64,000 nucleotides of DNA. It comes from Halocynthiibacter sp. SDUM655004 (GTDB lineage Bacteria > Pseudomonadota > Alphaproteobacteria > Rhodobacterales > Rhodobacteraceae). The stretch is taken from contig NZ_JAPDUG010000001.1 of NCBI RefSeq assembly GCF_026015885.1, positions 558,001 to 622,000 of the forward strand, given 5' to 3'. Shown here in pieces: positions 52,586-61,679 of the stretch (position 1 is the stretch's first letter; each line of letters opens with the position of its first letter). The position numbers were made by a program, and so were the translations under genes. The notes under the pieces are model-generated. The model searched no databases and was not told where the DNA came from. It worked only from the letters and a program-made list of their open reading frames with translations.

Positions 52586-53806
52586 TTAGCGTTCCAAAGC
52601 GTTTACGGCATCTTGAATAACAGAAGTTTCCTGGAGCTTCTCCAACTGTTCGAGGATGCGCTGGGATTCCTGTTCGTAGTTCTTGCCCATCATGTCGATC
52701 TTTTCGATGATCTGATCAACGCCCGGGTTTCTAATGTCGAACACGTAATCTTGCTGTTTGAAATGCTCGGCGAGGTCGATGTATTTGCTGGCCCAGCCGA
52801 GTGTGATTACCGGAACACCACTTCTGTAGGCAAAAACCACCGAGTGATACCGCGACGCAACCACGTATTTGAACCTTGCGATGATGTCGATCAGTTCCGG
52901 GCTTGCGTATTCTTTGGTGATTACCGTTACCTTGTCTCTGTTCTTTGTTTTGCTCAGAACCTGCTCAACAAGGTGAATATCCGCTGTGGACGTGCAGAGG
53001 ATGTAGACATTTTCGCCGTTGTCCACGACCCTGTCCAAGCTCTTTGCGTAGAGATCAAAAACAGCACCGGAGTCGCCAATACGGAACACGTTTTCATTTA
53101 TGATGAAGCCAACTGAGCCTTTGACAGGGTAGTTTGCCTCGTCATTCGTGTAGGACGCATAAATCTCGTCTGCCGTCGGAAAGAGCTTCTCGCGAATTAC
53201 CATATCGGCCGATAATTCGACATTATCCAGATCCAGAGATTTCAGGCAGGCGTATCCTTCTTTCTCGCGGGCATAAATCTTTGTGGCGTAGGTCAATTCC
53301 TTTTTCACTTTCTTAAGGAATTCCTCATTGTCGCCATCGTCATCCCAGTCGAATGGCCCAAAGCTTTGGGGCATCAGGATGACTTTTTTCTTATAGCGCT
53401 TCGCGATTTGAATCGTCTGAAGCAGCAACTCACCACCACCTTTTGGCCAGCCGGAACCAAGTGTGTAGCCGCTTGCATCAAGAATGGCGTCCGCTTCTCG
53501 CAGCGCTTTATCCATTTCCGAAACCTTGCCGTTCCACTTGTCTGTCTTTCGCGACTTCCCAGCGAGGCGCGTTATAAGCGGCTCCAGCAACGGCACTTTG
53601 TTCAGGTTATATTTGAACACCAGACGCGTGTAGTTGTCGTACGGCAATAGCTTGAAGGCATATTGCTCCGGGTCGTCAGTTTTGTTCGCAAAACCAATAA
53701 CTTCGCAATCCTTGTAAATGGCCTTTAAGCCATAGCAAAGCGATAGAAACATAGCCTGAGAGCCTTTGTTTCTCATCTGTATTCCGGTAATAATAAACTT
53801 TTTCAT
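52586..53806 (-). CDS. Polysaccharide pyruvyl transferase family protein
   Basis: 406 residues. N-terminal 'IITGIQMRNKGSQAMFLSLCYGL', 'ADAILDASGYTLGSGW' and late 'ARFKYVVASRYHSVVFAYRSGVPVITLGWASKYIDL' are signatures of the CsaB/polysaccharide pyruvyl transferase family (PF04230), which adds ketal pyruvate to surface sugars. Composition is Lys/Asp/Ile-rich with more A/T codons than its neighbours, suggesting transfer from a lower-GC donor. Alone on its strand segment, preceded by about 150 bases of AT-rich DNA. It probably decorates an exopolysaccharide or capsule. Confidence 0.85.
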   Translation of the reverse strand: MKKFIITGIQMRNKGSQAMFLSLCYGLKAIYKDCEVIGFANKTDDPEQYAFKLLPYDNYTRLVFKYNLNKVPLLEPLITRLAGKSRKTDKWNGKVSEMDKALREADAILDASGYTLGSGWPKGGGELLLQTIQIAKRYKKKVILMPQSFGPFDWDDDGDNEEFLKKVKKELTYATKIYAREKEGYACLKSLDLDNVELSADMVIREKLFPTADEIYASYTNDEANYPVKGSVGFIINENVFRIGDSGAVFDLYAKSLDRVVDNGENVYILCTSTADIHLVEQVLSKTKNRDKVTVITKEYASPELIDIIARFKYVVASRYHSVVFAYRSGVPVITLGWASKYIDLAEHFKQQDYVFDIRNPGVDQIIEKIDMMGKNYEQESQRILEQLEKLQETSVIQDAVNALER

Positions 53807-53954
53807 ACTAGTTAGCGAAAAACTTACACTTCCGCTTTTCCTCCTTGGATTTCCGAAATGTCGTGGTGTCTGTCCTGATTAGTCTTTGGTCATCAAACGC
53901 GGCAAGTGATGGTCTTGGGCTTAGTTTTTGTGCCTAAAGAATGAGAGTGTTGCA

Positions 53955-54794
53955 TCAATTGGCCCGATCCGATGGTTGATACCAGTGGCTAAGAGATTGC
54001 CCGCTCATTTTCTCAAGAGCTTCGATCGATGGATGGTAATAGTCGTTCAAACGATTGCGCAGCTCGTCTGTTAGTTTCGGGTACTTAGGCTGCGCGGCAA
54101 CCAATCCTCGGACGGTCTCGAAAGCGGACGTCCCGCGAAGGGGGCGAACGATCGGTTTCATCCATGCCAGGCTACGGCGCAACCCGGGAGGGACCGTCTC
54201 TGTTGTCTTGTCCTTAACTTTCTTGGTTCCGTTCACCAAAATCTGGCGGGGCGGAAGGCCAAGGTGCGAACGGACCTGTGAGATTTGTGTCTCCGGATCG
54301 CCCGCGACACCTTCGAAAAATAAGATCAGTAGCTTTTCGTGACCATAGAGATCTATGTAGTCTTGAAGGAGCGCTGCATATTTACCAGAGATCAGGTATT
54401 TGAGGTTTTCGCCCTGAGAAGGATCCAGATATGTTTCAATATCTTTGCCAACCTCGCCGCGTCTAAAGCGCATGCAATAGCTGGAATACGCCCGTTCAAC
54501 CGGATTGCGCAGCTGGGCAATCAGCTTAACGTCTGGCAAGTCGTTGTGAAGACGTGCCGCGGACTCGGGCTCATAGAGATAGGAGTTGGATTTCTCGCCA
54601 ACGATCTTGTCGCTCATTTGTGAGTCAAACTGCGAAAAATACCAGTCCGGCCCCCGACTGTACTCTCTAGAAAAATAATGTAGCTCTGGATCAGGCATAT
54701 AAACTGCCGGATCCATCTGTAATTGCTTTTGAAGCCATGTCGTCGCTGACTTGGCGGCGCCGATAATGACGAAATCGATATCTTTAAATTGCAT
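53955..54794 (-). CDS. Sulfotransferase family protein
   Basis: 279 residues. The PAPS 5'-phosphosulfate loop 'GAAKSATTWLQKQL' (12-25) and the 3'-phosphate motif 'RNPVERAYSSY' (96-106) with Arg and Ser are complete. Such enzymes sulfate carbohydrates or other acceptors; the context next to a pyruvyl transferase and capsule genes points to a polysaccharide. Start ATG at 54794 before 'FKDIDFVIIG'; an upstream GTG at 54854 is less likely. No signal peptide. Confidence 0.88.
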   Translation of the reverse strand: MQFKDIDFVIIGAAKSATTWLQKQLQMDPAVYMPDPELHYFSREYSRGPDWYFSQFDSQMSDKIVGEKSNSYLYEPESAARLHNDLPDVKLIAQLRNPVERAYSSYCMRFRRGEVGKDIETYLDPSQGENLKYLISGKYAALLQDYIDLYGHEKLLILFFEGVAGDPETQISQVRSHLGLPPRQILVNGTKKVKDKTTETVPPGLRRSLAWMKPIVRPLRGTSAFETVRGLVAAQPKYPKLTDELRNRLNDYYHPSIEALEKMSGQSLSHWYQPSDRAN

Positions 54795-55125
54795 TAGCTG
54801 GTGGAGTCTCTGATCTGTGCGCTGGAAATTAGCGGTAAATACCGACGATACCACGCAAATGTTAAGTCTAGCAAATGAGAATTAGGTTTCTTGGAGGCCA
54901 CTCCCCCAGTCTCGATCGAACGTTCTCCTCATTAATCATGTCAGCTTTGCTGAGCTGTCAAGGAATGTAAGTAAACTCCCATAGATTTATGCGTATTTGA
55001 TGACAATGATGAGATTTCGCATCAATTGTGCATTCTGTGGTCGAGCACGGGAAAGTAAGCCTGAACCGCCATAATGGATCAATGTACGGCTGTAATCGCG
55101 ACCGTAGATTTTTTGGCTATTGGCG
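54795..55125. other. 331-bp gap without recognisable gene
   Basis: AT-rich stretch between the sulfotransferase and NmrA-like genes. A 67-codon minus-strand frame (54987-55190) overlaps the next gene and has no ribosome binding site, so I do not call it. Probably promoter of the sulfotransferase gene and possible remnant DNA from transfer. Confidence 0.5.
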
Positions 55126-55956
55126 TTAGCGCAATTGCCTAAACCGATCTTCGTTCCGACGGACAAAGTCTTCCAGCGTTTCAAACTCATGCGCAGGGAG
55201 CTTAGGCGATGCGGGGAGGGGTTTCGCTGCAGGGCCTAGTCGAGGAAGAAAATGCAAGAGCAGCATAACCGCAATAAATGGCCAATCATTTCCCTGTTTC
55301 CGCATGTACCGGATGTAGCCAAACAGGCGCGCGGGCTCATATGTGATGCTTGTTCCTGCAATCTCGTTGATCGTTGAGCAAACGTCCGAAAACCCTGCAT
55401 AAACGCCAGCGTTAACCAAAACGCCGCGATCGCTGATCTGGCCTGTCAGCGCCGCAACGGAGACAGAAGCCACATCGCGAACCGACACCCAGTTCAATAT
55501 CAACTTCCCCGATGGGAGATACACGCGATTGTTTGCGTCCAGTTCTGGCCAGAGCGTTGTCAGAAGGTTCTCCATGAAATAGGTCGGCCGAATGAACACG
55601 TGTTCAAATCCCATCTCGGCGATCTTCTTTTCGATTTTTGCATGCGGTAGGTAGGATTTCGTGTCTGCGCCCATTACCGAAAGAAACACAATCCGCGTTG
55701 AGCGCGCGTAGGGTTGCAAGAAGCGTTCGAAGATATCGGGGTCGGTTAATTGCGGCGGGCGCATGAGAAAGATTGCGTCAAACGTGCGCTCCGGCTTAAT
55801 GCCCTGCTCAAAGTCAACCACTGTAGGTATTACGTTATCATTTTGCCCATAAGAGCCAGATCTCGTGCCGGCAAAAACATTGTGCCCATGAGAGAGCAAG
55901 AGGTTAACAATCTCGCTGCCCACATTGCCGCTCGCTCCGGTAACCAGAATATCCAT
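55126..55956 (-). CDS. NAD(P)-binding NmrA/SDR-atypical family protein
   Basis: 276 residues. Starts MDILVTGASGNVGSEIVNLLLSHG with a GxxGxxG dinucleotide site (7-13) and continues 'FDAIFLMRPPQLTDPD' and 'HVFIRPTYFMENLLTTLWPEL', the pattern of NmrA-like and quinone-reductase-2-like proteins. The catalytic YxxxK of classical SDRs is not evident. Start at 55956 has AAAGG upstream. Function cannot be assigned; a redox sensor or a reductase acting on small molecules are options. Confidence 0.82.
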   Translation of the reverse strand: MDILVTGASGNVGSEIVNLLLSHGHNVFAGTRSGSYGQNDNVIPTVVDFEQGIKPERTFDAIFLMRPPQLTDPDIFERFLQPYARSTRIVFLSVMGADTKSYLPHAKIEKKIAEMGFEHVFIRPTYFMENLLTTLWPELDANNRVYLPSGKLILNWVSVRDVASVSVAALTGQISDRGVLVNAGVYAGFSDVCSTINEIAGTSITYEPARLFGYIRYMRKQGNDWPFIAVMLLLHFLPRLGPAAKPLPASPKLPAHEFETLEDFVRRNEDRFRQLR

Positions 55957-56091
55957 TTTGACGGCCTTTTGACGCAAGTGTTGAACAAAGCATTGAATTC
56001 AAACTTGGTGCCACCTGAAACGTGCTGATGCAACAATTTCGCGCGCTAAAGCAACGTGTTCGGATGTGAGCTTGGATTGTGGGAAAGTTTG

Positions 56092-56166
56092 TGGCTGGGG
56101 TGGTAGGATTCGAACCTACGGTACACGCTACCAAAAAGCGTTGCCTTACCACTTGGCTACACCCCA
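56092..56166 (-). tRNA. tRNA-Gln (anticodon TTG)
   Basis: 75-nt tRNA on the minus strand. Acceptor TGGGGTG pairs with CACCCCA; discriminator G and an encoded 3' CCA. The anticodon arm ACGCT-TTTTGGT-AGCGT gives anticodon TTG, reading CAA (Gln). T-arm GTAGG-TTCGAAT-CCTAC is perfect. No flanking direct repeat or integrase was seen, so it is not evidently an integration site. Confidence 0.95.
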
Positions 56167-56303
56167 ACTGTGAGCGGCTGTTTACGACGAGCGTTGCGAG
56201 TCTTCAAGCCCTGAAATGCCGCTATTTGCGATTTTTTTGGTCACGCCCGTATCGTCGGTGCGGCGTGCAGCAGGGCACGCCACACCGCGTTGATTTGCAG
56301 AGA

Positions 56304-57809
56304 TTAAATCGTTTGGTCGTAGTCTCCAACCGAAGGCTCTGTACGGATAACCTCGTCAATCTCTTTGAAAATCTGTCGCAATTCCGCGTCAGATTCGGGG
56401 CTTTCACAGACGACCACAAGGTTAGGTGTGTTGGAGCTCGCGCGCACCAACCCCCAAGCACCGTTCTCAAGGATGACGCGCGCGCCGTTGACTGTAACCA
56501 CCTGTTTGATGCCATGGCCGGCAATTTTTTCGCCCGCGGCTTCTTTTGCGACGAGTTTCTCGACGATGCGGTCTAGCACCTCGTACTTCTCGGTATCGGC
56601 GCAATAGGGAGACATGGTGGGCGTTGACCAAGTTTGTGGCAAAGCCTTGCGCAGGTCAGACATCTTCTTGTCGGGGTTGCGGTCCATAAGCTTGCAAATC
56701 TCGACCGCCACGCGCATCCCGCAATCATATCCGCGCCCAACAGGCTCCGCGAGGAAGTAGTGGCCGGACTTTTCAAACCCTGCCAATGCCCCGATTTCCT
56801 TGACGCGGCGCTTCATATAGCTGTGGCCAGTTTTCCAATAATCCGCCGTGACTCCGTTTTTTATTAGCTCTGGATCGGAGGCAAATAGCCCCGTGGATTT
56901 CACATCGGCCACGAAGGTTGAATTCGGGTAAAGTTTCGACAAATCGCGCGCCATGATGACGCCGACTTTATCGGCAAAAATTTCCTCACCTTCGTCATCT
57001 ACAACGCCGCAGCGGTCCCCATCGCCATCAAAACCAAGCGCGAAATCCGCGCCGGTTTCGCGCACCGTGTCCGCCATATCGTGAAGCATTTCCATGGCTT
57101 CGGGGTTCGGGTTGTAATGCGGGAATGTATAATCAAGGCGGTTGTGGCTCTCGACCACTTCAACGCCCATTCGCTCGAACACCTTGGGCGCAAACGCAGA
57201 TGCCGTTCCGTTGCCTGTGGCGCAGACAACGCGTAGCTTGCGAGACATTTTGAAATCGCCAACGAGATCGTCGATATAAGCGTCCATCACGCCATCAATG
57301 AATTCGTAAGAGCCTCCTTCTGCAGCAACGCCTTCGCCATTCAGTACGATCTCGCGAAGTTCGCTCATTTCGTCCGGACCATGGGTCAGGGGGCGCTCGA
57401 AGCCCATTTTTACGCCGGTCCAGCCATTGGGGTTGTGGCTTGCCGTGACCATGGCGACTGCGGGCACATCAAGGTGAAACTGTGCGAAATACGCCATCGG
57501 AGATAGTGCGGGGCCAATATCCTTGACCTGAATGCCAGCCTGCATCAGCCCAACAATCAGCGCGTTTTTGATCGAAAGGGAATAGTCGCGATAGTCATTT
57601 GCCACAGCGATAACAGGCTCGATCCCGCGCTTTCGCATTTGCGTACCAAGGCCAAGACCAAGAGCTGTAATGCCGGGCAGATTGATTTCGTCTGGATATT
57701 TCCAGCGTGCGTCATATTCGCGAAACCCTGTGGGTGTGATCATCGGATCGCGCAGGAAATCCCAAGTGTTTGGCGTAACGGTGGAGAGCGGCTTTTTCAT
57801 AATATTCAT
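56304..57809 (-). CDS. Phosphomannomutase/phosphoglucomutase
   Basis: 501 residues of the alpha-D-phosphohexomutase family. Phosphoserine loop 'TASHNPNGWTGVKMG' (Ser124), metal loop 'DGDGDRCG' (Asp261, 263, 265), sugar-binding 'EKSGHYF' and the C-terminal phosphate-binding domain ('RASSNTPNLVVVCES'). Interconverts mannose-6-P/mannose-1-P and/or glucose phosphates, feeding nucleotide sugars for surface polysaccharide. Start at 57809 (MNIMKK) has AGGAC upstream; a longer frame to 57857 is unlikely. Lies just downstream of the capsule export genes on the same strand. Confidence 0.93.
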   Translation of the reverse strand: MNIMKKPLSTVTPNTWDFLRDPMITPTGFREYDARWKYPDEINLPGITALGLGLGTQMRKRGIEPVIAVANDYRDYSLSIKNALIVGLMQAGIQVKDIGPALSPMAYFAQFHLDVPAVAMVTASHNPNGWTGVKMGFERPLTHGPDEMSELREIVLNGEGVAAEGGSYEFIDGVMDAYIDDLVGDFKMSRKLRVVCATGNGTASAFAPKVFERMGVEVVESHNRLDYTFPHYNPNPEAMEMLHDMADTVRETGADFALGFDGDGDRCGVVDDEGEEIFADKVGVIMARDLSKLYPNSTFVADVKSTGLFASDPELIKNGVTADYWKTGHSYMKRRVKEIGALAGFEKSGHYFLAEPVGRGYDCGMRVAVEICKLMDRNPDKKMSDLRKALPQTWSTPTMSPYCADTEKYEVLDRIVEKLVAKEAAGEKIAGHGIKQVVTVNGARVILENGAWGLVRASSNTPNLVVVCESPESDAELRQIFKEIDEVIRTEPSVGDYDQTI

Positions 57810-57932
57810 GTGTCCTGTACAGGCGAAATAGTTAAAAACTAATAAATATTGTCGCAAATGAAGCTGAGGCTTCGTCGGTGTTCGGGGCGATCATAACTGT
57901 TGCGCAAGGCGATTTCATGGCGTTCGAGAAGT

Positions 57933-59474
57933 TTATGCAGACACTTGCTCCCTTAGAATTGAGGCAGTCAACGAGCAGAGCAAGTAGATTCCGGAGAAAA
58001 TCAGGAATGCCAGCACAGTGTTTTCAAAAGCACGAGGATAAGCGGCCTCATCAGGTGTGATCGGTGAAACGGCAGTCACAAGGTATCGTGTTTGGCGCGC
58101 GGCTTCGGCACGGGCGAGTTCCATATTTTGTAGCGCGGCCTGCAACATGGTCACACGGGTCAACAGGTCGCTTTCGGCGATCTGGAGTTCGCCCTGAATG
58201 CGCGCGAGCGATTTGCCGCCTGCAATTCCTTCGGTGAGTTGGGCGCGCAAATCCTCGATCACAATTTTGCGGCTGGCAATGCCACGCTCAAGTGTCGCAA
58301 CTTTGGTTCGGTTCGGGCGCGGGTTGGCGTTAAGCTCCTGTAGGGCGATTTCATCTTCGGTTACACGCAGTTCAAGCGCTGAAATGCGGTTTGTCAGAAG
58401 CGAGACTTCAAGCTCCGTACTGATCACGTCGTACAGCTCCTTGAGGTCAATCACCCTTTGCTGCGCGTTGGTGACAGCGAGTTCAGCCTCGTCATAGCTT
58501 TCGCGCGCGCCCTCAACCTGATCGTCTCGTACGCGTTGCGAGAGGCTGTCGACCTGTTCTTCGGCAATCGAAATCAGGAACTCTGCGTATTTGGTGGCCA
58601 GTTCTGGGTCCGCAGCGATCACCTCCATCTGGATGATCCCTTCGGTCGGATCATAGCCGATTTTCACGTTCTTTTTGTATAGCTTATAGGCTGCTTCGTT
58701 GGTGGCGTCAGGATCAAGGCGTTGTACGGGATCAATGCTTTCCTGACTGAAATGTGATTTAAAACCGAGCGCTTCATCAAGGCGCAGCATGGCTTCGCGG
58801 GATTGGAGATAATCCTGTACAACAATACTGTCTTCGGACGTTGCGAACTGTGTACCCGCAAGGAGACCCACCGGCGCGCTTGAGGGGCTTTGGGCCTGTT
58901 GCACCTTCATTTCGGAGAAGGTCGCGTACATGGGGGTCGCGATGCTGTAATAGTAATATCCCGCAATGGCAGTGGGCAAAAATACGAGCAGCAACAGTCG
59001 AAGTGACAGCATGAAAAGCCGCCGACGCCGACGTTTTGCAATGTCTTTCTGGATGCGCTCAAGCTCGCCAAATCCGCCATCAGCAGGGATAAACGGCGTG
59101 GATGGCAGCGGCGATGTTTCAGCTTGAGGCAGGGTGTTTGTCTGATTGTTGCCGCCAGTTGGGCCAACGATATCAAGCATGTTCGAGCGCTTGAACGGGT
59201 CGATGCCCTGTTCGCGCAACATACGGACAGCGTCAAAATCCGAGATTGGTGTAAGCCCATGCTTTTGCGCGACACGCCGCGCTGTGCGCAGTTGGCGGCC
59301 GGTCAGGCCTTCTTCTCGGATCGCGGCAAGTGCTGCTTCTTTGCGCGCGTTGATTTCGGCTTCGTTACGTTCTTGTGGAGTGGCGTCCTCTTTCGCAGCG
59401 TCTCCGAGCGGAGATGCCTTCTGGGTTGCGCTCTTGCGGATGTTAAAGCGCCTAGCTCTGGTCGTCATAGTCAT
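57933..59474 (-). CDS. kpsE: Capsule polysaccharide export inner-membrane protein (KpsE/BexC type)
   Basis: 513 residues. A long cytoplasmic N-terminus of about 145 residues ('GLTGRQLRTARRVAQKHGL', ending in a Lys/Arg-rich run) precedes the first membrane segment (about 150-172); a large periplasmic coiled-coil region (about 300-450, many 'ELAVTNAQQRVIDL'-like heptads) is followed by a second membrane segment near the C-terminus (about 484-507). This is the polysaccharide co-polymerase architecture. The 5' end overlaps the kpsT stop by 23 bases. Bridges the ABC exporter to the outer-membrane channel. Confidence 0.87.
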   Translation of the reverse strand: MTMTTRARRFNIRKSATQKASPLGDAAKEDATPQERNEAEINARKEAALAAIREEGLTGRQLRTARRVAQKHGLTPISDFDAVRMLREQGIDPFKRSNMLDIVGPTGGNNQTNTLPQAETSPLPSTPFIPADGGFGELERIQKDIAKRRRRRLFMLSLRLLLLVFLPTAIAGYYYYSIATPMYATFSEMKVQQAQSPSSAPVGLLAGTQFATSEDSIVVQDYLQSREAMLRLDEALGFKSHFSQESIDPVQRLDPDATNEAAYKLYKKNVKIGYDPTEGIIQMEVIAADPELATKYAEFLISIAEEQVDSLSQRVRDDQVEGARESYDEAELAVTNAQQRVIDLKELYDVISTELEVSLLTNRISALELRVTEDEIALQELNANPRPNRTKVATLERGIASRKIVIEDLRAQLTEGIAGGKSLARIQGELQIAESDLLTRVTMLQAALQNMELARAEAARQTRYLVTAVSPITPDEAAYPRAFENTVLAFLIFSGIYLLCSLTASILREQVSA

Positions 59475-60111
59475 AGAGCCTTTTTGCCTCTTCCAATGTG
59501 TCGAACATATGCAGCTTACCGCCTTTTAACACCGCTGCGGACCTACAGAATTTCTCAAGCGTGCGCGCCTGATGCGAAACAATCACAACTGTGGATTTCT
59601 GCAGCCGATCACGAAGGATGCTGCCCGCCTTACGGTTGAACTCAACATCGGTTGTTGAGGGCATGCCTTCGTCGATCAAATAGATGTCAAACTCCAGCGC
59701 AAGAAGCAGAGCAAAACTGAACCGCGCGCGCATCCCTGAACTATAGGTGCCGACGGGCATTTCGAAGTATTCCTCAAGCCCGCAGAGCCACCGACAAAAG
59801 GCTTCGATGTAATCTGGATCGAGCCCATAAAGCCGCGCGATATAGCGTGAATTTTCAACCGCCGTATGTTTGTTCGAAACGCCGCCCATAAAGCCAAGCG
59901 GGAAGGACACGCGGCAATTGCGGTTGATTATTCCCTCGTCAGGTTTTTCTAGGCCAGCCATCATGTTGATAATGGTGGTCTTACCCGTTCCGTTGGGGGC
60001 CAGAATGCCCATGGAATTGCCAAGCTCAACGCGAAATGTTGCCTGATCAAGAATGACCTTGCGCTGTTTACCGGTCCAGAAGGACTTGCTGACATTCACA
60101 AATTCAAGCAT
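59452..60111 (-). CDS. kpsT: Capsule polysaccharide ABC exporter ATPase (KpsT type)
   Basis: 219 residues, usual KpsT length. P-loop 'APNGTGKTT' at 38-46 with Ala in place of the first Gly, signature 'YSSGMRARFSFAL' of the capsule/LPS exporter branch, Walker B 'IYLIDEGMPSTTD', H-loop 'VSHQART'. Heads the kpsT-kpsE unit. The expected permease kpsM is not adjacent in the window. Start at 60111 has GGAA close upstream. Confidence 0.9.
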   Translation of the reverse strand: MLEFVNVSKSFWTGKQRKVILDQATFRVELGNSMGILAPNGTGKTTIINMMAGLEKPDEGIINRNCRVSFPLGFMGGVSNKHTAVENSRYIARLYGLDPDYIEAFCRWLCGLEEYFEMPVGTYSSGMRARFSFALLLALEFDIYLIDEGMPSTTDVEFNRKAGSILRDRLQKSTVVIVSHQARTLEKFCRSAAVLKGGKLHMFDTLEEAKRLYDYDDQS

Positions 60112-60248
60112 TTCCGTGCTGATTGCGCTCTTTCCATTGCCTCAAATGCTGTGTTCGGGCGTTGTTTTATTGCTGTTCACCCAACCTTAGTATGGCGAAG
60201 TTGATCATTGGTTTACAATGGTTTTTCTGTGGCCGCACCCAGAAACGC

Positions 60249-60276
60249 AAAACCCCGATACATTGGCCGGGGCTTT
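60249..60276 (-). terminator. Terminator of nhaA
   Basis: Read on the minus strand: AAAGCCCCG, 10-base loop, CGGGGTTTT, just after the nhaA stop at 60311, with one G-T pair and a T-tail. Confidence 0.82.
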
Positions 60277-60310
60277 GGTTGAGTAGGGCGTCCAAATGTA
60301 TGGTCGCCGC

Positions 60311-61570
60311 CTAGAACTCTTTTTTCTCCACCCTAAGCAGGATCCCCGCAATGTAGGAGACGATCGCGGCACCAAAGCTAAAGAGTGCGCCCATTTTAGC
60401 GGCATCCTGCACAGGGCCCGGTTCAAACGCGACAGCGGCAATAAAGAGCGAAACGGTAAAGCCAATGGCGGCCACACAGCCGATGATAAAGAGGTCAACC
60501 GTGCGCATGCCTGCTGGAAGCCCAAGCTTCAAGATGTGCGCGCCGAAATAGCCGAAGAGTAGAACGCCAAATGGCTTCCCGATCATCAGGCCTGCGAGGA
60601 CGAGCCAAGTTGCATCACCGATCGCTCCAAACTGTACCCCTGCGTTCAGGAGTCCGAAGAAGAAAAGGATAACCTCGACCGGATGCTCAAGCAGGTGCTC
60701 GCAATGGTTCAATAGATCTTGCAGGTGTTCCTCCGCTGCGGCGAAAATGCCGAAAGCGCGGTCTGCATGCGGGATTGCTGGAATGACGGGCAATAGGCCT
60801 AGGGATGGGTGTAGACCCGCTTCCTGAAATCCATACCACGACAGACATCCGGCAATGAGATAAGGCCAGAAACCAAGCTTCTTGCGCACCCATGTTGAGT
60901 TTTTGCGCAGCTGATCTCCCCGATCAAGGCGGCGGGGGAGATAGTTGAAAAAGAAGAACGCCGCGAGCGCAGCCCCAACAGATAGGCCAAGCCATTGCAG
61001 CGCCAGATCGCCCGTTGGGTAAAACACTGCCAGAATAATGAGACCCGCTGCGTCATCTGCAATCGCCAAAAGCAACAGGAACCGAACCGCTGGGTGCCCC
61101 GCGCCGAAAATAAGGCGCCCAACAAGATAGGAAAACGCAATGTCAGTCGCGGTTGGAACGGCCCAGCCGTTGGCCACAGCGTTGAAGGTTGTGCTGCCCA
61201 TGACATAGGCAACCCCAAGGTAAACTGTTATCGGCCCAATCATCCCGCCGAGCGTCGCAATCAGCGGTGTTGCGGCCTTTTTCCCACGTAGGCTGCCGTT
61301 CTTGAGGATGACGGCTTCCCAGACTTCCTTTGCTGCGATGGCAAAGAAAAACGCCATCAGCACGTCATTCACCAGATAATGGAGCGTGAGTGTGCGGACG
61401 ATATGGCCGTCATGTTCATGGGCGTGGCCGATAAAGAAATCGTCGATCAAAACAAGATGAACGAGCGCGTCGTAGCTTTTGGGGTCGATGTTTGCCCAGA
61501 GTAGCGCCGTCAGGGCACCCGTGATCAAAAGGATCGAATAATTGGTAATAAAGTCCCAAACGCGATACAT
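60311..61570 (-). CDS. nhaA: Na+/H+ antiporter NhaA
   Basis: 419 residues with about 12 membrane segments. The ion-binding residues are present: Asp143 in 'VPTATDIAFS' and Asp172-Asp173 in 'AIADDAAGL', matching Asp133/163/164 of E. coli NhaA, plus Lys in 'MIGKPFGVLLFG'. Slightly longer than E. coli NhaA owing to a hydrophilic insertion 'GHAHEHDGHIVR' after the first segment and a His/Glu-rich loop near 'AAEEHLQDLLNHCEHLLEH'. Exports sodium in exchange for protons, fitting a marine host. AGGAG upstream of the start; monocistronic. Confidence 0.95.
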   Translation of the reverse strand: MYRVWDFITNYSILLITGALTALLWANIDPKSYDALVHLVLIDDFFIGHAHEHDGHIVRTLTLHYLVNDVLMAFFFAIAAKEVWEAVILKNGSLRGKKAATPLIATLGGMIGPITVYLGVAYVMGSTTFNAVANGWAVPTATDIAFSYLVGRLIFGAGHPAVRFLLLLAIADDAAGLIILAVFYPTGDLALQWLGLSVGAALAAFFFFNYLPRRLDRGDQLRKNSTWVRKKLGFWPYLIAGCLSWYGFQEAGLHPSLGLLPVIPAIPHADRAFGIFAAAEEHLQDLLNHCEHLLEHPVEVILFFFGLLNAGVQFGAIGDATWLVLAGLMIGKPFGVLLFGYFGAHILKLGLPAGMRTVDLFIIGCVAAIGFTVSLFIAAVAFEPGPVQDAAKMGALFSFGAAIVSYIAGILLRVEKKEF

Positions 61571-61679
61571 ACCGTCTCCTGCCCTGTCGAAATATTTTTA
61601 GGAAAGGGATAGTGGAATCGGGGCGGCCAAGCAAGCGCTCGGCCGCTGGAAGCTGTTTCAAGGAATAGCGTAAGCTGGC

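Noticed and set aside
54987-55190. 67-codon minus-strand frame in the gap before the sulfotransferase
   Set aside because: Overlaps the 3' end of the NmrA-like gene, has no ribosome binding site and no recognisable feature.
52586-56166. Genomic island inserted at tRNA-Gln
   Set aside because: Composition hints at transfer of one or two genes, but there is no integrase, no duplicated tRNA 3' end and the interval contains ordinary genes as well.
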